Assembly: GCA_036526255.1 (NCBI GenBank)
Contig: DATCYW010000080.1
Coordinates: 1-64,000, forward strand
From: Malonomonas sp036526255
GTDB lineage: Bacteria > Desulfobacterota > Desulfuromonadia > Desulfuromonadales > Geopsychrobacteraceae
Reading direction: 5' to 3'
DNA: 64,000 nt
The notes beneath the pieces are model-generated. The model did no database searches. It had not been told where the DNA came from and saw only the letters and a program-made list of their open reading frames with translations. Made by a program: the position numbers and the translations under genes. Each line of letters begins with the position of its first letter. Within the stretch, counting starts at the first letter, position 1. Below, piece by piece: positions 33,050-41,819 of the stretch.

Positions 33050-34074
33050 TTGGCCCCTCCTTCCATAGACTTGCGTAATGGTAGCAACGGCAGAGCGCTG
33101 ATGTTTTTATCGTCCATAATGTAGGTTTCTTCCAGTCGGGGCAGTATTTCTTCCATCGTTTCCAGGTGGATGCGACGGCGGGTGACCTCCGGTGCTTTTC
33201 TGTATTCGGTCAGCAGGGCTAAAAATCGATTGGTTTCACCGCGAGCCTTGTTGATCCGTTCCACAGCATAACCTTCGGCTTCCTGTAGTGCACGCTTGGC
33301 CTCACCACGGGCGCGAGGAACTTCTCGATTGAACTGTTCACGGGCCTGGAAAATCAGACTCTCTTTTTGCTGCTCGGATTCGTTGACCTCGTTAAAAGCA
33401 TCCTTGACCGGATCAGGCGGGGTCACGTCCTGAAACTTGACGGTAACAATCCGGATGCCGATATCGTACTGGTTCAGGGTCGCCTGCAGGTTCTGCTGGA
33501 TCTGCCCGGCCAGCTCTTCGCGAGCGGTGGTCAGGACCTGGGTGACGTTGGCGTTACCGATTGCCCGACGGACCATGGCTTCGGAAATATCCCGCACGGT
33601 GCCGACCGGATCCTTGATTTTGAAGATGTATTTAAAAGGGTCGATAACCTGAAACTGAACGATCCATTCGACATCACTCACGTTAAGGTCGCCGGTCAGG
33701 GTCAGCGACTCTTCCTCCATCCCGCCTTTACTGAAGGTCGAGCGGGTGCCAGGTTGAACCGTTCGGTAGCCGAATTCTTCTTTCAGTACGCGTCCGGTCG
33801 GTACCAGGTAGACCTGTTCGATGCCGAAGGGAATTTTGAAGTTCAGTCCCGGTTCGGCAAAGCTGGAGAACTGGCCAAAGCGCAGGACGACTCCGGTCTC
33901 TTCGGTATCGACTTCATAAAAACTGCTGTAGCCACCTATGACCAATACCAGAATCAGAACGAGCGCCGGTATTAGGCCTTTTTGCATATCGAACTTCTTT
34001 TTAAACTGGTCCCTGATTTCAATTATCTTTTTTTCCAGTTCGTCCCCACTGGGGCCATTCTGCCAGTCTTGCAT
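33046..34074 (-). CDS. hflK: Membrane protease modulator HflK
   Basis: This 342-residue SPFH protein has a short cytosolic start, a membrane helix at about 34-52 (PALVLILVLVIGGYSSFY), the band-7 core (GVVLRFGQFSSFAEPGLNFKIPFG) and a coiled-coil region. It lacks the very Gly-rich N-terminus of E. coli HflK. GAGGTAAGC precedes the ATG. It is the partner of HflC, encoded directly downstream. Confidence 0.95.
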   Translation of the reverse strand: MQDWQNGPSGDELEKKIIEIRDQFKKKFDMQKGLIPALVLILVLVIGGYSSFYEVDTEETGVVLRFGQFSSFAEPGLNFKIPFGIEQVYLVPTGRVLKEEFGYRTVQPGTRSTFSKGGMEEESLTLTGDLNVSDVEWIVQFQVIDPFKYIFKIKDPVGTVRDISEAMVRRAIGNANVTQVLTTAREELAGQIQQNLQATLNQYDIGIRIVTVKFQDVTPPDPVKDAFNEVNESEQQKESLIFQAREQFNREVPRARGEAKRALQEAEGYAVERINKARGETNRFLALLTEYRKAPEVTRRRIHLETMEEILPRLEETYIMDDKNISALPLLPLRKSMEGGAK

Positions 34075-34168
34075 TGCTTACCTCATTGGTTTGATGTTAG
34101 CCGGCCATGCCGTTTTATATGTTTATAACAGATTTGTCTGCTGTTGACAGTGATCCGATTTGTGCCGC

Positions 34169-35347
34169 TCAGAGCAGGTCCTTCAACCAGCCAAGCGCGA
34201 CAAAGGTGCCGATCGCCGAGCCGATCGAAGAGAACAGAAAGACCAGCAGGACCCGGGCCAGGCGGTTTTGCCACCAGCCCTTCATCGTCATCAGGTCTTC
34301 GCCGACATGTTCCATGTCACGCACTGTCGGCGCGGCGACAAACGCTTGTACTGTCCCGGTTACAAAGCCGGCGCCGATGGTCGGGTTCAGCGAGGTCAGC
34401 GGTGCTGCGACAAAGGCGCTGACTGCGGTTATGGGATGGCCGAAAGCCAGCAAAACTCCCAGCGCAGAGAGTAAACCGTTCGCCAGCACCCAGGCTGCCG
34501 CTGCATTTGCCAGCTGTTCACGGTTGCCGAAAAAGAATCCGCCGACGAACAGGATAATGACGATCGCTGGAATCAGCCAGGGGATCATTTTCGACAGGGT
34601 TGTTTTTTCCGGGATGCTGCTGATCTCCGCAATGGTTTCGGGGGAGATTTCATCACCTTGTAGTTGCAGGATGATTCCCGGCAGGTGGGCGGCGCCAACC
34701 ACGGCCAACACCTTTTCGCCGGGTGCATTGCGGATGTGGTAGGCCATGAACGTATCACGCTCGTCGACCAGGATCTTTTTTACCGATGGCAGTAGTTTGC
34801 CCATCTCCTCCAGCATGTTCGACAGGGTATCACTTTCGCGCAAACGCGACAGCTCAGTTTCATCCAGTTTCTGTTCTTCGAACAGGCTGCCGAACAGCGC
34901 AGCCATCACTTTCATCTTGTGCCACAGTCCGGTTTTACGCCAGACCCTCAGCAGGGTGGTGCGGATATTCCGGTCCACCAACTCGACTTCCATGCCACGC
35001 TCTTCTGCATTCTGCGCCGCTGCAGCTAGTTCGGCTCCTGGTTTGACGCCGGTCTGCATCCCCATCCGTTTTTGATAGGAAGAGAGGGCCAGATTGACCA
35101 GCAGAAAAGGGATCTGTCCCTTTTTGATGACTTCTTTCAGATTGAGAGATTCCCACCCTTTCTGATTGATCAGCGCCTGATAGCGTTGAGGGTCAAGTTC
35201 GACGCAGACGCAATCCGGGAGCAGTTCATCGATGGTCCGCAGAACCGTGTCTACCGATTCCTGGGAAATATGAGCGGTGCCGACCAGAATAACCTCTTTG
35301 TCGTCAACCTGAAGACGGGTGTAATCGCAAACAGCCTGTTCTTGCAT
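34169..35347 (-). CDS. TraB/PrgY-family membrane protein
   Basis: This 392-residue protein has an N-terminal TraB/GumN-type domain (about 1-230) with VGTAHISQESVDTV, CVELDPQRYQAL and VVGAAHLPGI, which hold the conserved GxxH and glutamate positions typical of the fold. Four or five membrane helices make up the C-terminus (about 245-390). PrgY/TraB proteins are linked to pheromone inactivation in enterococci, but bacterial homologues have no settled function. A metal-dependent protease role has been proposed for the fold. Confidence 0.85.
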   Translation of the reverse strand: MQEQAVCDYTRLQVDDKEVILVGTAHISQESVDTVLRTIDELLPDCVCVELDPQRYQALINQKGWESLNLKEVIKKGQIPFLLVNLALSSYQKRMGMQTGVKPGAELAAAAQNAEERGMEVELVDRNIRTTLLRVWRKTGLWHKMKVMAALFGSLFEEQKLDETELSRLRESDTLSNMLEEMGKLLPSVKKILVDERDTFMAYHIRNAPGEKVLAVVGAAHLPGIILQLQGDEISPETIAEISSIPEKTTLSKMIPWLIPAIVIILFVGGFFFGNREQLANAAAAWVLANGLLSALGVLLAFGHPITAVSAFVAAPLTSLNPTIGAGFVTGTVQAFVAAPTVRDMEHVGEDLMTMKGWWQNRLARVLLVFLFSSIGSAIGTFVALGWLKDLL

Positions 35348-35431
35348 CTGGGATAAGCTCTCTGGAAAGTTAGTGGGAATCAGCGCGCAAGTTTAGCACA
35401 GCGAGTAATAGGGGGGTACCGGTAAAGGCGA

Positions 35432-35468
35432 TCAGAAAAAGAAAAGGCACCTTGAATAGATGCCTTTT
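35432..35468 (-). terminator. Intrinsic terminator of the 6S-like RNA
   Basis: On the minus strand AAAAGGCA pairs with TGCCTTTT across an 11-base loop and is followed by CTTTTTC. It closes the structured RNA region to its right. Confidence 0.75.
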
Positions 35469-35665
35469 GTAAACAATTGACTCTCCACACTGCCGTGGGT
35501 CATTGGACTCACATCGAGTACCAATGAGGTGGGATCATTTGTAGATCCATCAGGCGTCCTACTCTAAGGTAGGCTTGCACACCGGATCTCTGAGACGATC
35601 CCGAAAAAACTGTTATTCCGAGTGGTCGTTCTGACCTCACATGCAGGGCAGAGAATCAAAGTTGT
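35469..35665 (-). ncRNA. ssrS: Candidate 6S-like small RNA
   Basis: About 190 non-coding bases fold as a long rod on the minus strand. The ends (about GATTCTCTGCCCTGC and GCAGTGTGGAGAGTC) pair imperfectly. A large central bubble follows, and an upper stem pairs GGGATCGTCTCAGAGATCC with GGATCTACAAATGATCCC, capped by CCTACCTTAGAGTAGG. This size and stem-bubble-stem plan match 6S RNA, which mimics an open promoter and binds sigma-70 RNA polymerase. A terminator follows on the same strand, and TTGACA lies upstream. Identity rests on shape, not on a covariance search. Confidence 0.55.
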
Positions 35666-35679
35666 TAAGCTCACTATAG

Positions 35680-35715
35680 ATAATCAGCTGTCAAAAATCA
35701 GCTAAAAAATTGTTA
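35680..35715 (-). promoter_or_regulatory. Candidate promoter region for the 6S-like RNA
   Basis: On the minus strand a TTGACA hexamer near 35692 follows A/T tracts (AAAATTTTAACAATTTTTT) that could act as an UP element. A -10 box at ideal spacing was not clear. Confidence 0.35.
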
Positions 35716-35870
35716 AAATTTTTGTGGGATGGAAAAGTCGCAGAAAGGTGCTATCTTTACCAATTGATTTAGTTATGGCGGTGTGCACTTATTCTTTAGT
35801 CCAGCTTTGTGCATGCAAGTTTTTAATGAGGTTTGCTGGGCTCAACCGACTTAATATGGAGGATTTTACA

Positions 35871-36251
35871 ATGTCAAAGCGTCTCGAAGTTTACAAGTGC
35901 TCCTTGTGCGGAAATATCGTTGAAGTGATGCATGCTGCTGGCGGCACTCTGGTTTGTTGCGGCAAAAGTATGGACTTGCTGACTGAGAACACCACTGAAG
36001 CGGCAACCGAGAAACATCTTCCGGTTATTGAGGTTGCTGCCGGCAGTGTCACGGTCAAGGTCGGCAGTGTTGCACATCCGATGGAAGAGGCCCATTACAT
36101 TGAGTGGATCGAGCTGATTGCCGATGGCAAGGTTTATCGTCAGCACCTCAATCCCGGTGAAGCCCCCGTTGCGACCTTCAATGTGTCTGCTTCGTCAATG
36201 ACCGCACGTGAATATTGCAACCTGCATGGTCACTGGTCGGCTAAAGTCTGA
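35871..36251 (+). CDS. dfx: Desulfoferrodoxin (two-iron superoxide reductase)
   Basis: This 126-residue enzyme reduces superoxide to peroxide. The N-terminal desulforedoxin domain binds rubredoxin-like Fe through CSLC and CC (YKCSLCGN, LVCCGK). The catalytic centre II residues are present: TEKHLPV, VAHPMEEAHYIEW and CNLHGHW (four His plus Cys). The ATG at 35871 has ATGGAGG upstream; the longer open frame is not supported. It is a monocistronic gene with its own terminator. Its presence points to an anaerobe exposed to oxygen. Confidence 0.97.
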   Translation: MSKRLEVYKCSLCGNIVEVMHAAGGTLVCCGKSMDLLTENTTEAATEKHLPVIEVAAGSVTVKVGSVAHPMEEAHYIEWIELIADGKVYRQHLNPGEAPVATFNVSASSMTAREYCNLHGHWSAKV

Positions 36252-36266
36252 GAAACTCAGTTTGCG

Positions 36267-36304
36267 TAAAAAAGGGCGGTGCCAATCGGCACCGCCCTTT
36301 TTTT
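36267..36304 (+). terminator. Terminator after dfx
   Basis: AAAAAAGGGCGGTGCC pairs with GGCACCGCCCTTTTTTT across a four-base loop, a strong intrinsic terminator. The A-tract makes it possibly active on the minus strand too. Confidence 0.92.
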
Positions 36305-36322
36305 AAAGTAGAATCCGTTATC

Positions 36323-36403
36323 TCAGCTGCCGCCGTTAAATCCGTAAAGCGTCAGCAAGGTGACAAAAGAGAGCAGTAGTGTCCAGAGTGGCCATAGTCG
36401 CAT
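36323..36403 (-). CDS. Candidate 26-residue membrane protein
   Basis: A short frame, ATG at 36403 to TGA at 36323, encodes MRLWPLWTLLLSFVTLLTLY followed by GFNGGS. It is one hydrophobic helix with a basic start. CGGAGA lies about eight bases before the ATG, and a terminator follows at 36267-36304. It sits 118 bases downstream of porB on the same strand. The size and form match single-pass small proteins that attach to membrane complexes. No family is recognised. Confidence 0.45.
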   Translation of the reverse strand: MRLWPLWTLLLSFVTLLTLYGFNGGS

Positions 36404-36520
36404 AAAAAAGTCTCCGTTTTTCTGAGTGGAAGCTAAATTTATGCGAAACTTTATCCTGCGTCAAGAGGGTGAATTCTTCTCCCTTAGCCTGGTCCTGAAG
36501 TGTCTTCCCTTTTTGTCCGC

Positions 36521-37396
36521 TTAGAGTTTTGACAGGCTTTTTAGCCGCTGCCACTGCTGGTCAACCTGATCTTGGATCTGGTCAAGCTGTTCGCGTTTCA
36601 GATGTTTGAAGCGCCCCTGGCTTTTGTAGTATTCGTCGATCAGATAGCCGACCGTATCCTCAGTGATATTGTAGCGGATGCCGTCTTCGACTTCGTAAAG
36701 AGGGAAAATACGGGTCTGCACCACCAATCGGGCCAGACGAACGCTTATCTCACTCGGAACCTTCCAGCCGGTTGGGCAGGGTGCGTAGATGTGGATAAAA
36801 CGGGTTCCTTTGATTCCGGCCGCTTTCTGGATTTTGCGCACCAGATCTTCAGGGTAGGCGATCGATGCCGTTGCGGCGTAGGGGATCCGATGCGCCGCCA
36901 TGATCTGCATGATGTCTTTTTTGCGCGTTTGTTTCGGCATATTGCTTGGCGTGGTGGTGGTCCAGCTGCCTAAAGGGGTCGCGCCGGAACTCTGCACGCC
37001 GGTGTTCATGTAGGCTTCGTTGTCGTAGCAGATATAGAGAATGTTTTCGTTGCGCTCAGCCGCGCCGGAGAGTGCCTGCAGGCCGATATCGAAGGTGCCT
37101 CCGTCACCGGCCCAGGTGACGACCTGGGTTTCTTCGTCCCCTTTGACATCCAGCGCCGCGCGGATGCCACTGGCGACCGCACCGCCGGTTTCAAAAGCGG
37201 TGTGCAGGATCGGAACTTTCAGCGCCGTGAACGGGAAGGGGCCGGCGATAATCGACCAGCAGCAGGCCGGAATCGCCATGATCACCTTTTCGCCCAGCCC
37301 TTTTAAGACAAACCGCATGGCGATCACCGCACCACAGCCCGGACAGGCCAGATGTCCAGGGTAGACTGATTCTTTTGCCGGTAGTTCGATTGGCAT
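36521..37396 (-). CDS. porB: 2-oxoacid:ferredoxin oxidoreductase beta subunit (TPP-binding)
   Basis: This 291-residue subunit has a thiamine-diphosphate motif (WAGDGGTFDIGLQALSGAAERNENILYICYDNEAYMNTG split over residues ~95-135) and cysteine ligands for a proximal cluster (HLACPGCGAVIAMRF). It forms the active site with PorA and releases CO2 and acyl-CoA from pyruvate or a similar acid. GATPLGSWTTT is common in pyruvate-type enzymes, but ketoisovalerate enzymes share much of this. It is last in the operon. Confidence 0.9.
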   Translation of the reverse strand: MPIELPAKESVYPGHLACPGCGAVIAMRFVLKGLGEKVIMAIPACCWSIIAGPFPFTALKVPILHTAFETGGAVASGIRAALDVKGDEETQVVTWAGDGGTFDIGLQALSGAAERNENILYICYDNEAYMNTGVQSSGATPLGSWTTTTPSNMPKQTRKKDIMQIMAAHRIPYAATASIAYPEDLVRKIQKAAGIKGTRFIHIYAPCPTGWKVPSEISVRLARLVVQTRIFPLYEVEDGIRYNITEDTVGYLIDEYYKSQGRFKHLKREQLDQIQDQVDQQWQRLKSLSKL

Positions 37397-37416
37397 TAAC
37401 TGTCTCCCGTCACTTA

Positions 37417-38577
37417 TCAGGCTTTCAGCCCGGACCAGAGGATATCCTCTGGCGGAGTGCTCCCCAATGCGCGCTGGATCATTTCGGTAATCGATGTCTG
37501 GGTGACATCGCGTCCACCAAGCCCGGCGACAAATGGATAAACTGTCGGCCGTTGTTCCATGCTGGACAGAGCGCCGGCAATCTCGTTGGCAAAAATACCG
37601 CCACTGCCGAGGGAAATATTGCGGTCGATGACCGCCACCTTCGAGTAGTTACCGAGCAGGTCGCGAATCTGCTGCGTGGGAAATGGGCGAAAACTGCGGA
37701 CTTTAATCAGATCGAAGAGGATTCCCTGTGCCCGCAATTCCCGTTGCGTCACCCGGGCGGTGCCGGTCATTGAGCCACTGGTGACCAGCGCCAGGGGTGC
37801 CGTTTCGCCAGCGATGGCCGGACAGAGCTCGACCAGCGGATAGGAGCGCCCGAACATGGCGTTGAATTCAGCGTCAATCTGCGGGTAGATCTCAAGCGCC
37901 TGCTCCATCGCCTGCTGAATTTTATAGCGGAACTCCATGTAGAATTCCGGGCTGGCCATCTGGTTGAAGGCCCGCGGATTTAATGGATCCAAAAAATCTG
38001 CCGGTTGCCAAGGGGGCAGAAAGCTGTCGACCTGAGCCTGTTCCGGAACATCGACCTGTTCGTAGGTGTGGGAAAGGAAGAAGGCGTCGAAAACGACCAT
38101 GACCGGCAGGCTGATCTGTTCGGCCAGCCGGTAGGCGAGGATGATCGAATCGAGCACCTCCTGCACATCTTCGCAGTAGAACTGCAGCCAGCCGGTATCC
38201 CGCTGAGCGAGACTGTCGGTCTGGTCGGCCCAGATGTTCCAGGGCGCGCCGAGCGCCCGGTTGACCTCGGCCATGACAATCGGCAGTCGCGCACCGGCAG
38301 TCCAGTGCAGCATCTCGTGCATCAACGCCAGTCCGTGGCTGGAGCTGGCGGTAAACGAACGAACCCCGGCCGAAGCGGAGCCGATCACCGCAGCCATGGC
38401 CGAATGTTCGGATTCGACCCGGATGTAGCGCGCGTCAAGTTCGCCGCTGGCAACCAGTTCGGCGAGCATTTCGACAATATGGGTCTGCGGCGTGATCGGA
38501 TAGGCGCTGATCACTTTAACTTTGGCGAGCGCGACCGCGTGACTGACCGCATGGCTGCCTTCGATGACTTTTTTCAT
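37417..38577 (-). CDS. porA: 2-oxoacid:ferredoxin oxidoreductase alpha subunit
   Basis: This 386-residue subunit has the PYR domain (SAYPITPQTHIVEMLAEL; RVESEHSAMAAVIGSASAGVR) and domain II (VRSFRPFPTQQIRDLL; VIDRNISLGSGG). With PorB it binds TPP and 2-oxoacid. The frame is open from 38637, but the ATG at 38577 has GGAGGAACC upstream and overlaps the stop of the GltD-PorD fusion by four bases. Confidence 0.92.
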   Translation of the reverse strand: MKKVIEGSHAVSHAVALAKVKVISAYPITPQTHIVEMLAELVASGELDARYIRVESEHSAMAAVIGSASAGVRSFTASSSHGLALMHEMLHWTAGARLPIVMAEVNRALGAPWNIWADQTDSLAQRDTGWLQFYCEDVQEVLDSIILAYRLAEQISLPVMVVFDAFFLSHTYEQVDVPEQAQVDSFLPPWQPADFLDPLNPRAFNQMASPEFYMEFRYKIQQAMEQALEIYPQIDAEFNAMFGRSYPLVELCPAIAGETAPLALVTSGSMTGTARVTQRELRAQGILFDLIKVRSFRPFPTQQIRDLLGNYSKVAVIDRNISLGSGGIFANEIAGALSSMEQRPTVYPFVAGLGGRDVTQTSITEMIQRALGSTPPEDILWSGLKA

Positions 38578-40319
38578 CGCGGTTCCTCCTCCAGCAGCAT
38601 GGCATTGCGCGGACACTCGACTACGCAGACTCCGCACCCTTTGCAGTAATCGAAATTGATGTGCCGCCCCTCGCCATCTTTTTCGCGAATCACCGACATG
38701 TCAGGGCAGAACAGGTAGCAATTGTCGCACTGGTCGCACAGCCCGCAACGGAAGCAGCGCTCCGCTTCGGCCATCGCCATCGCGGTGGAGATGCGCATCT
38801 GCACTTCATCAAAGCTGGTCTGTCTTTCCTTCAGGGTCAGCCCCGGTCGCTCGGTGCGGCCTGCGTAGCGGAAGTAGATGGTGTTGAGCTCGGCGAACCC
38901 GACCACATGCCGCTGCCGCTCGCTGCGGTCGCCCCCCTGCAGGCGGTTCAGCGAGATTGCTCCTTTCCCGCCAATTTGCGCGGCATTGAGCTGTTCGCTG
39001 ATAATTTGCTTCTTCAGTGCCGCATCAATGGCGATGGCAGCTGCTTTGCCCGAGGCGATGGCGGTAATTACTGTACGGTTTGTGTTGACCAGGTCACCGC
39101 CGAGCAGGATGGTCGTCTCTGGTGCTTCATCCGTTTTCAGTCGGCGCAGCCAGGTCCCGAGCGGTTCAGTCGTGCCGACCGGTAAGCCGGGCGAATCATT
39201 GAAGCCGATGGCAGCATAAACCGTCGTCACCTGTCGCAGCTCAGCCGGTTTGTCGGCGGTGCCGACGCGCGCCCGGCCAGAGCTTTCATCAGGATCGTCC
39301 AGCACCTGCATCGGCAGCAGCGACAGCTGCAGATCACCGGCGGTACCGCTGATCTGGTGCGGCGAGAGCAACGGGCAGATCGCGATCCCTTCTTCGCTGA
39401 CTTCTTTCACTTCTTCCGCCAGCGCCGGCAGATCTTCCAGCCGTCGCCGGTAATAGATGGTCGGTTCGGCACCGAGGCGCAGCAGGGTACGGGCGACATC
39501 CATGGCGGTATTGCCGCCGCCGATCACCGCGACCGGGCCGGAAACCTGAGGCGTGCGCCCTTCACGGACTTCCTCGAGAAATTTCAGTCCGTCGTCAGCC
39601 AGCTGTTCGCCGCTGATACCGAGGGGGTTCGGTGTCCAGGCTCCGGTGGCGATGAAAACGGCGGAAAATTGGCTCAGCTCATCCCAACCCAGATTGCCGC
39701 CGAGAACGCGACCGGGGTGAAAGCGGACGCCCTGTTCGAGAATCAGCCCGATTTCCCAGTTCAGTACATCAGTGGGCAGCCGATAGGTGGGGATGGCATA
39801 ACGCAGCATGCCGCCCGGTTCCTGGCGGGCATCGAACAATTCGACGCTGTGCCCGAGGCGGCGCAGCTGCCAGGCGGCGGTCAATCCGCCCGGTCCGGCA
39901 CCGATGACCGCTACCCGCTGACCGGTCTCTGCAACCTTGGGCTGCAGAGGCGTCAGTTTCTGCCGGCGGGCGCTGTCGGCGATATGCCGTTCCAGGCTGT
40001 TGATCCCGACCGGATCATCGTATTCGCCACGGTTGCAGGCTTTTTCGCAGGGGTGAAAACAGACCCGACCGCAGATGGCCGGGAAGGGGTTCTCCTCACG
40101 GATCCGCTGCCAGGCCCCGGCAATATCGCCGCGGGCGGCCAGCAGCTCAATCAGCGGGATATCTTCGGCGGCCGGACAGGCTTCACTGCAGGGGGCATCT
40201 TTGTCGAGATAGCGTGGGCGCAAAAAGCGCCAGTTGCCGGTGTGGTTCCACTCCATGGTGTCGGCAGATCGCGAAAATGCCGGCATGTCCGCAGCACCCT
40301 TGAAGTTGAGCGGGCTCAT
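38574..40319 (-). CDS. GltD-like flavoprotein fused to PorD-type ferredoxin domain
   Basis: This 581-residue protein has an N-terminal Cys cluster (CSEACPAAEDIP; CGRVCFHPCEKACNRGE), two nucleotide-binding Rossmann folds (VIGAGPGGLTAAWQL for FAD; VIGGGNTAMDVARTL for NAD(P)H), and a C-terminal two-[4Fe-4S] ferredoxin domain (CFRCGLCDQCDNC; CKGCGVCVVECP). It takes the place of the PorD ferredoxin subunit. The fusion would let the oxidoreductase exchange electrons directly with NAD(P)H. It sits between porG and porA with four-base overlaps on both sides. Confidence 0.9.
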   Translation of the reverse strand: MSPLNFKGAADMPAFSRSADTMEWNHTGNWRFLRPRYLDKDAPCSEACPAAEDIPLIELLAARGDIAGAWQRIREENPFPAICGRVCFHPCEKACNRGEYDDPVGINSLERHIADSARRQKLTPLQPKVAETGQRVAVIGAGPGGLTAAWQLRRLGHSVELFDARQEPGGMLRYAIPTYRLPTDVLNWEIGLILEQGVRFHPGRVLGGNLGWDELSQFSAVFIATGAWTPNPLGISGEQLADDGLKFLEEVREGRTPQVSGPVAVIGGGNTAMDVARTLLRLGAEPTIYYRRRLEDLPALAEEVKEVSEEGIAICPLLSPHQISGTAGDLQLSLLPMQVLDDPDESSGRARVGTADKPAELRQVTTVYAAIGFNDSPGLPVGTTEPLGTWLRRLKTDEAPETTILLGGDLVNTNRTVITAIASGKAAAIAIDAALKKQIISEQLNAAQIGGKGAISLNRLQGGDRSERQRHVVGFAELNTIYFRYAGRTERPGLTLKERQTSFDEVQMRISTAMAMAEAERCFRCGLCDQCDNCYLFCPDMSVIREKDGEGRHINFDYCKGCGVCVVECPRNAMLLEEEPR

Positions 40320-40897
40320 GACGCACCTCCGGCACTGGCAGCGAAGCGTACAAACTGCAGACTGTCGAAGGCTTCGCGGGCGGCGGCCTGGTTCTCCTGC
40401 TGATAGGCCGGAACTTCCTGCGCGATTGCCGCACAGAGCGCGTCGATGGAAATCAGCCCGGTGGCGCGGACAAAGGCACCCAGAACTGAGGTGTTGACGA
40501 TCGGGTGGGTGCGGGAGCCGAGTTTATGACTGGTGGCGATGCGGCTGGCGTCGATAGTTGCCAGCGAGATGTTGTTGAAGTGTGAAAAGTTCTCTGCACC
40601 CTTTTCGGTATTCAGCAGCAGGGTGCCGCCCGGTTTGAGTCCGCGCACCACATCGACCGCTTCGATCAGGGTCGGGTCGAGCACCAGCACATGGTCGGGG
40701 GTGTAGACGTTGGTGCGCAACTGAATTTTGTCCGAATCGACTCTTAGATAGGCTTCCACCGGAGCGCCGCGTCGTTCGACACCGAAGGCCGGGAAGGCCT
40801 GACAGTATTTGCCTTCGATGAAGCAGGCGACAGCCAGAATGGTTGAGGCGACGACAGCTCCCTGCCCGCCGCGCCCATGAAAGCGGATCTCAATCAC
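40316..40897 (-). CDS. porG: 2-oxoacid:ferredoxin oxidoreductase gamma subunit
   Basis: This 193-residue gamma domain has the start [17 protein letters not shown], then [18 protein letters not shown]. It binds the CoA-handling face of the complex. It is the first structural gene of the operon, starting four bases after the XRE-cupin regulator stop. Confidence 0.92.
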
Positions 40898-40901
40898 GGC
40901 T

Positions 40902-41504
40902 CTACTCCAGTCTGGCGTTGGAGACGACGATCAGGGCCTGGGCCGGTTCCTCACCAAGGCTGCGGAAAGCGTGCGGAACATCTGAATCGAAGTAGAGGCA
41001 ATCCCCCTGCTTCAGGTTGTGGACTTCTTCCGGGGTGCGAAATTCCAGTTCGCCGGAGAGCAGATAGACGCACTCCTGCCCCTCATGACAGACGAAGACC
41101 ATCTCACTTTTTTCCATGACATCGAAGCTGACCAGCAGTGGCTGCATCACCTTGTTAGGTTTGTGAACTTCCAGGGATTGATAGGAATAACCGACCTCCC
41201 CGTCCTGCTGATGGCCGCGTTTGACCGAGGTGATCCGCTGTTCCGGATGGGTCACGGCGACTTTGATCTCCTGGTCTTCTGATTGAAAGAAGTAGGAAAT
41301 ATCGACATCGAGGGCTTTGGCAATTTTAAACAGGCTGGCGACCGGCGGGTTGTGCTGGTCGTTTTCCAGTTGTTCCAGCAGTGGTTTCGGCAGGCCGGTC
41401 TTGGCCGAAAGGTCTTGCAGTGTATAGCGTCGTTTCTGCCGCAGCTCACGAACCCGGTTGCCGAGGTTGTGAGAATCGGTTGCCGGAGAGTTGCTCTGCT
41501 CCAT
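40902..41504 (-). CDS. XRE-cupin transcriptional regulator
   Basis: This 200-residue regulator has a helix-turn-helix (about 15-70: RVRELRQKRRYTLQDLSAKTG, LLEQLENDQHNPPV) and a C-terminal cupin (about 115-198: GQECVYLLSGELEF, LKQGDCLYFDSDVPHAF). Cupins of this type often sense small organic ligands. The ATG at 41504 has GGAGG upstream; the open frame beyond it is not supported. It is first in the por operon, so it probably controls 2-oxoacid use and its own expression. Confidence 0.88.
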   Translation of the reverse strand: MEQSNSPATDSHNLGNRVRELRQKRRYTLQDLSAKTGLPKPLLEQLENDQHNPPVASLFKIAKALDVDISYFFQSEDQEIKVAVTHPEQRITSVKRGHQQDGEVGYSYQSLEVHKPNKVMQPLLVSFDVMEKSEMVFVCHEGQECVYLLSGELEFRTPEEVHNLKQGDCLYFDSDVPHAFRSLGEEPAQALIVVSNARLE

Positions 41505-41819
41505 CTGTACCTCCACGCTGCAAGTTTCGACTATGCTATGTTTGCCGTTGTTTGGTGTCAATAAAATAATGTTTGATCTGGGTGGTGGTTGCTGTGCCAG
41601 TGACACCTTGAAGGCATTTTAACAGGTCTGTTGCGGGATGCTGCTGCAGGGGCTGTTATCTGCAAAGTAAGTTCAAGATCACCGGTCCGAGGTAAAAATG
41701 CCCAGAGGGTGTTTGAGAGGTCCTTTTCTGTGTTATTTTTGTCCCTTGCTGGCGTATATATGTTTTTTTCCGCTCTATGCCAGAGTCGATTCGTTCAACA
41801 ATTTTACCAGCGGTGATTT
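41505..41819. promoter_or_regulatory. Divergent intergenic region, por operon and GNAT gene
   Basis: About 315 bases between divergent genes. It must hold both promoters and probably the operator of the XRE-cupin regulator, but no confident -10/-35 pair or clear palindrome was resolved. No ORF with a good ribosome site was seen. Confidence 0.4.

Noticed and set aside
36336..36554. 72-codon minus-strand frame beginning inside the end of porB
   Set aside because: Its start lies within porB in another frame and has no clear ribosome site. The shorter frame at 36323-36403 is the better candidate.
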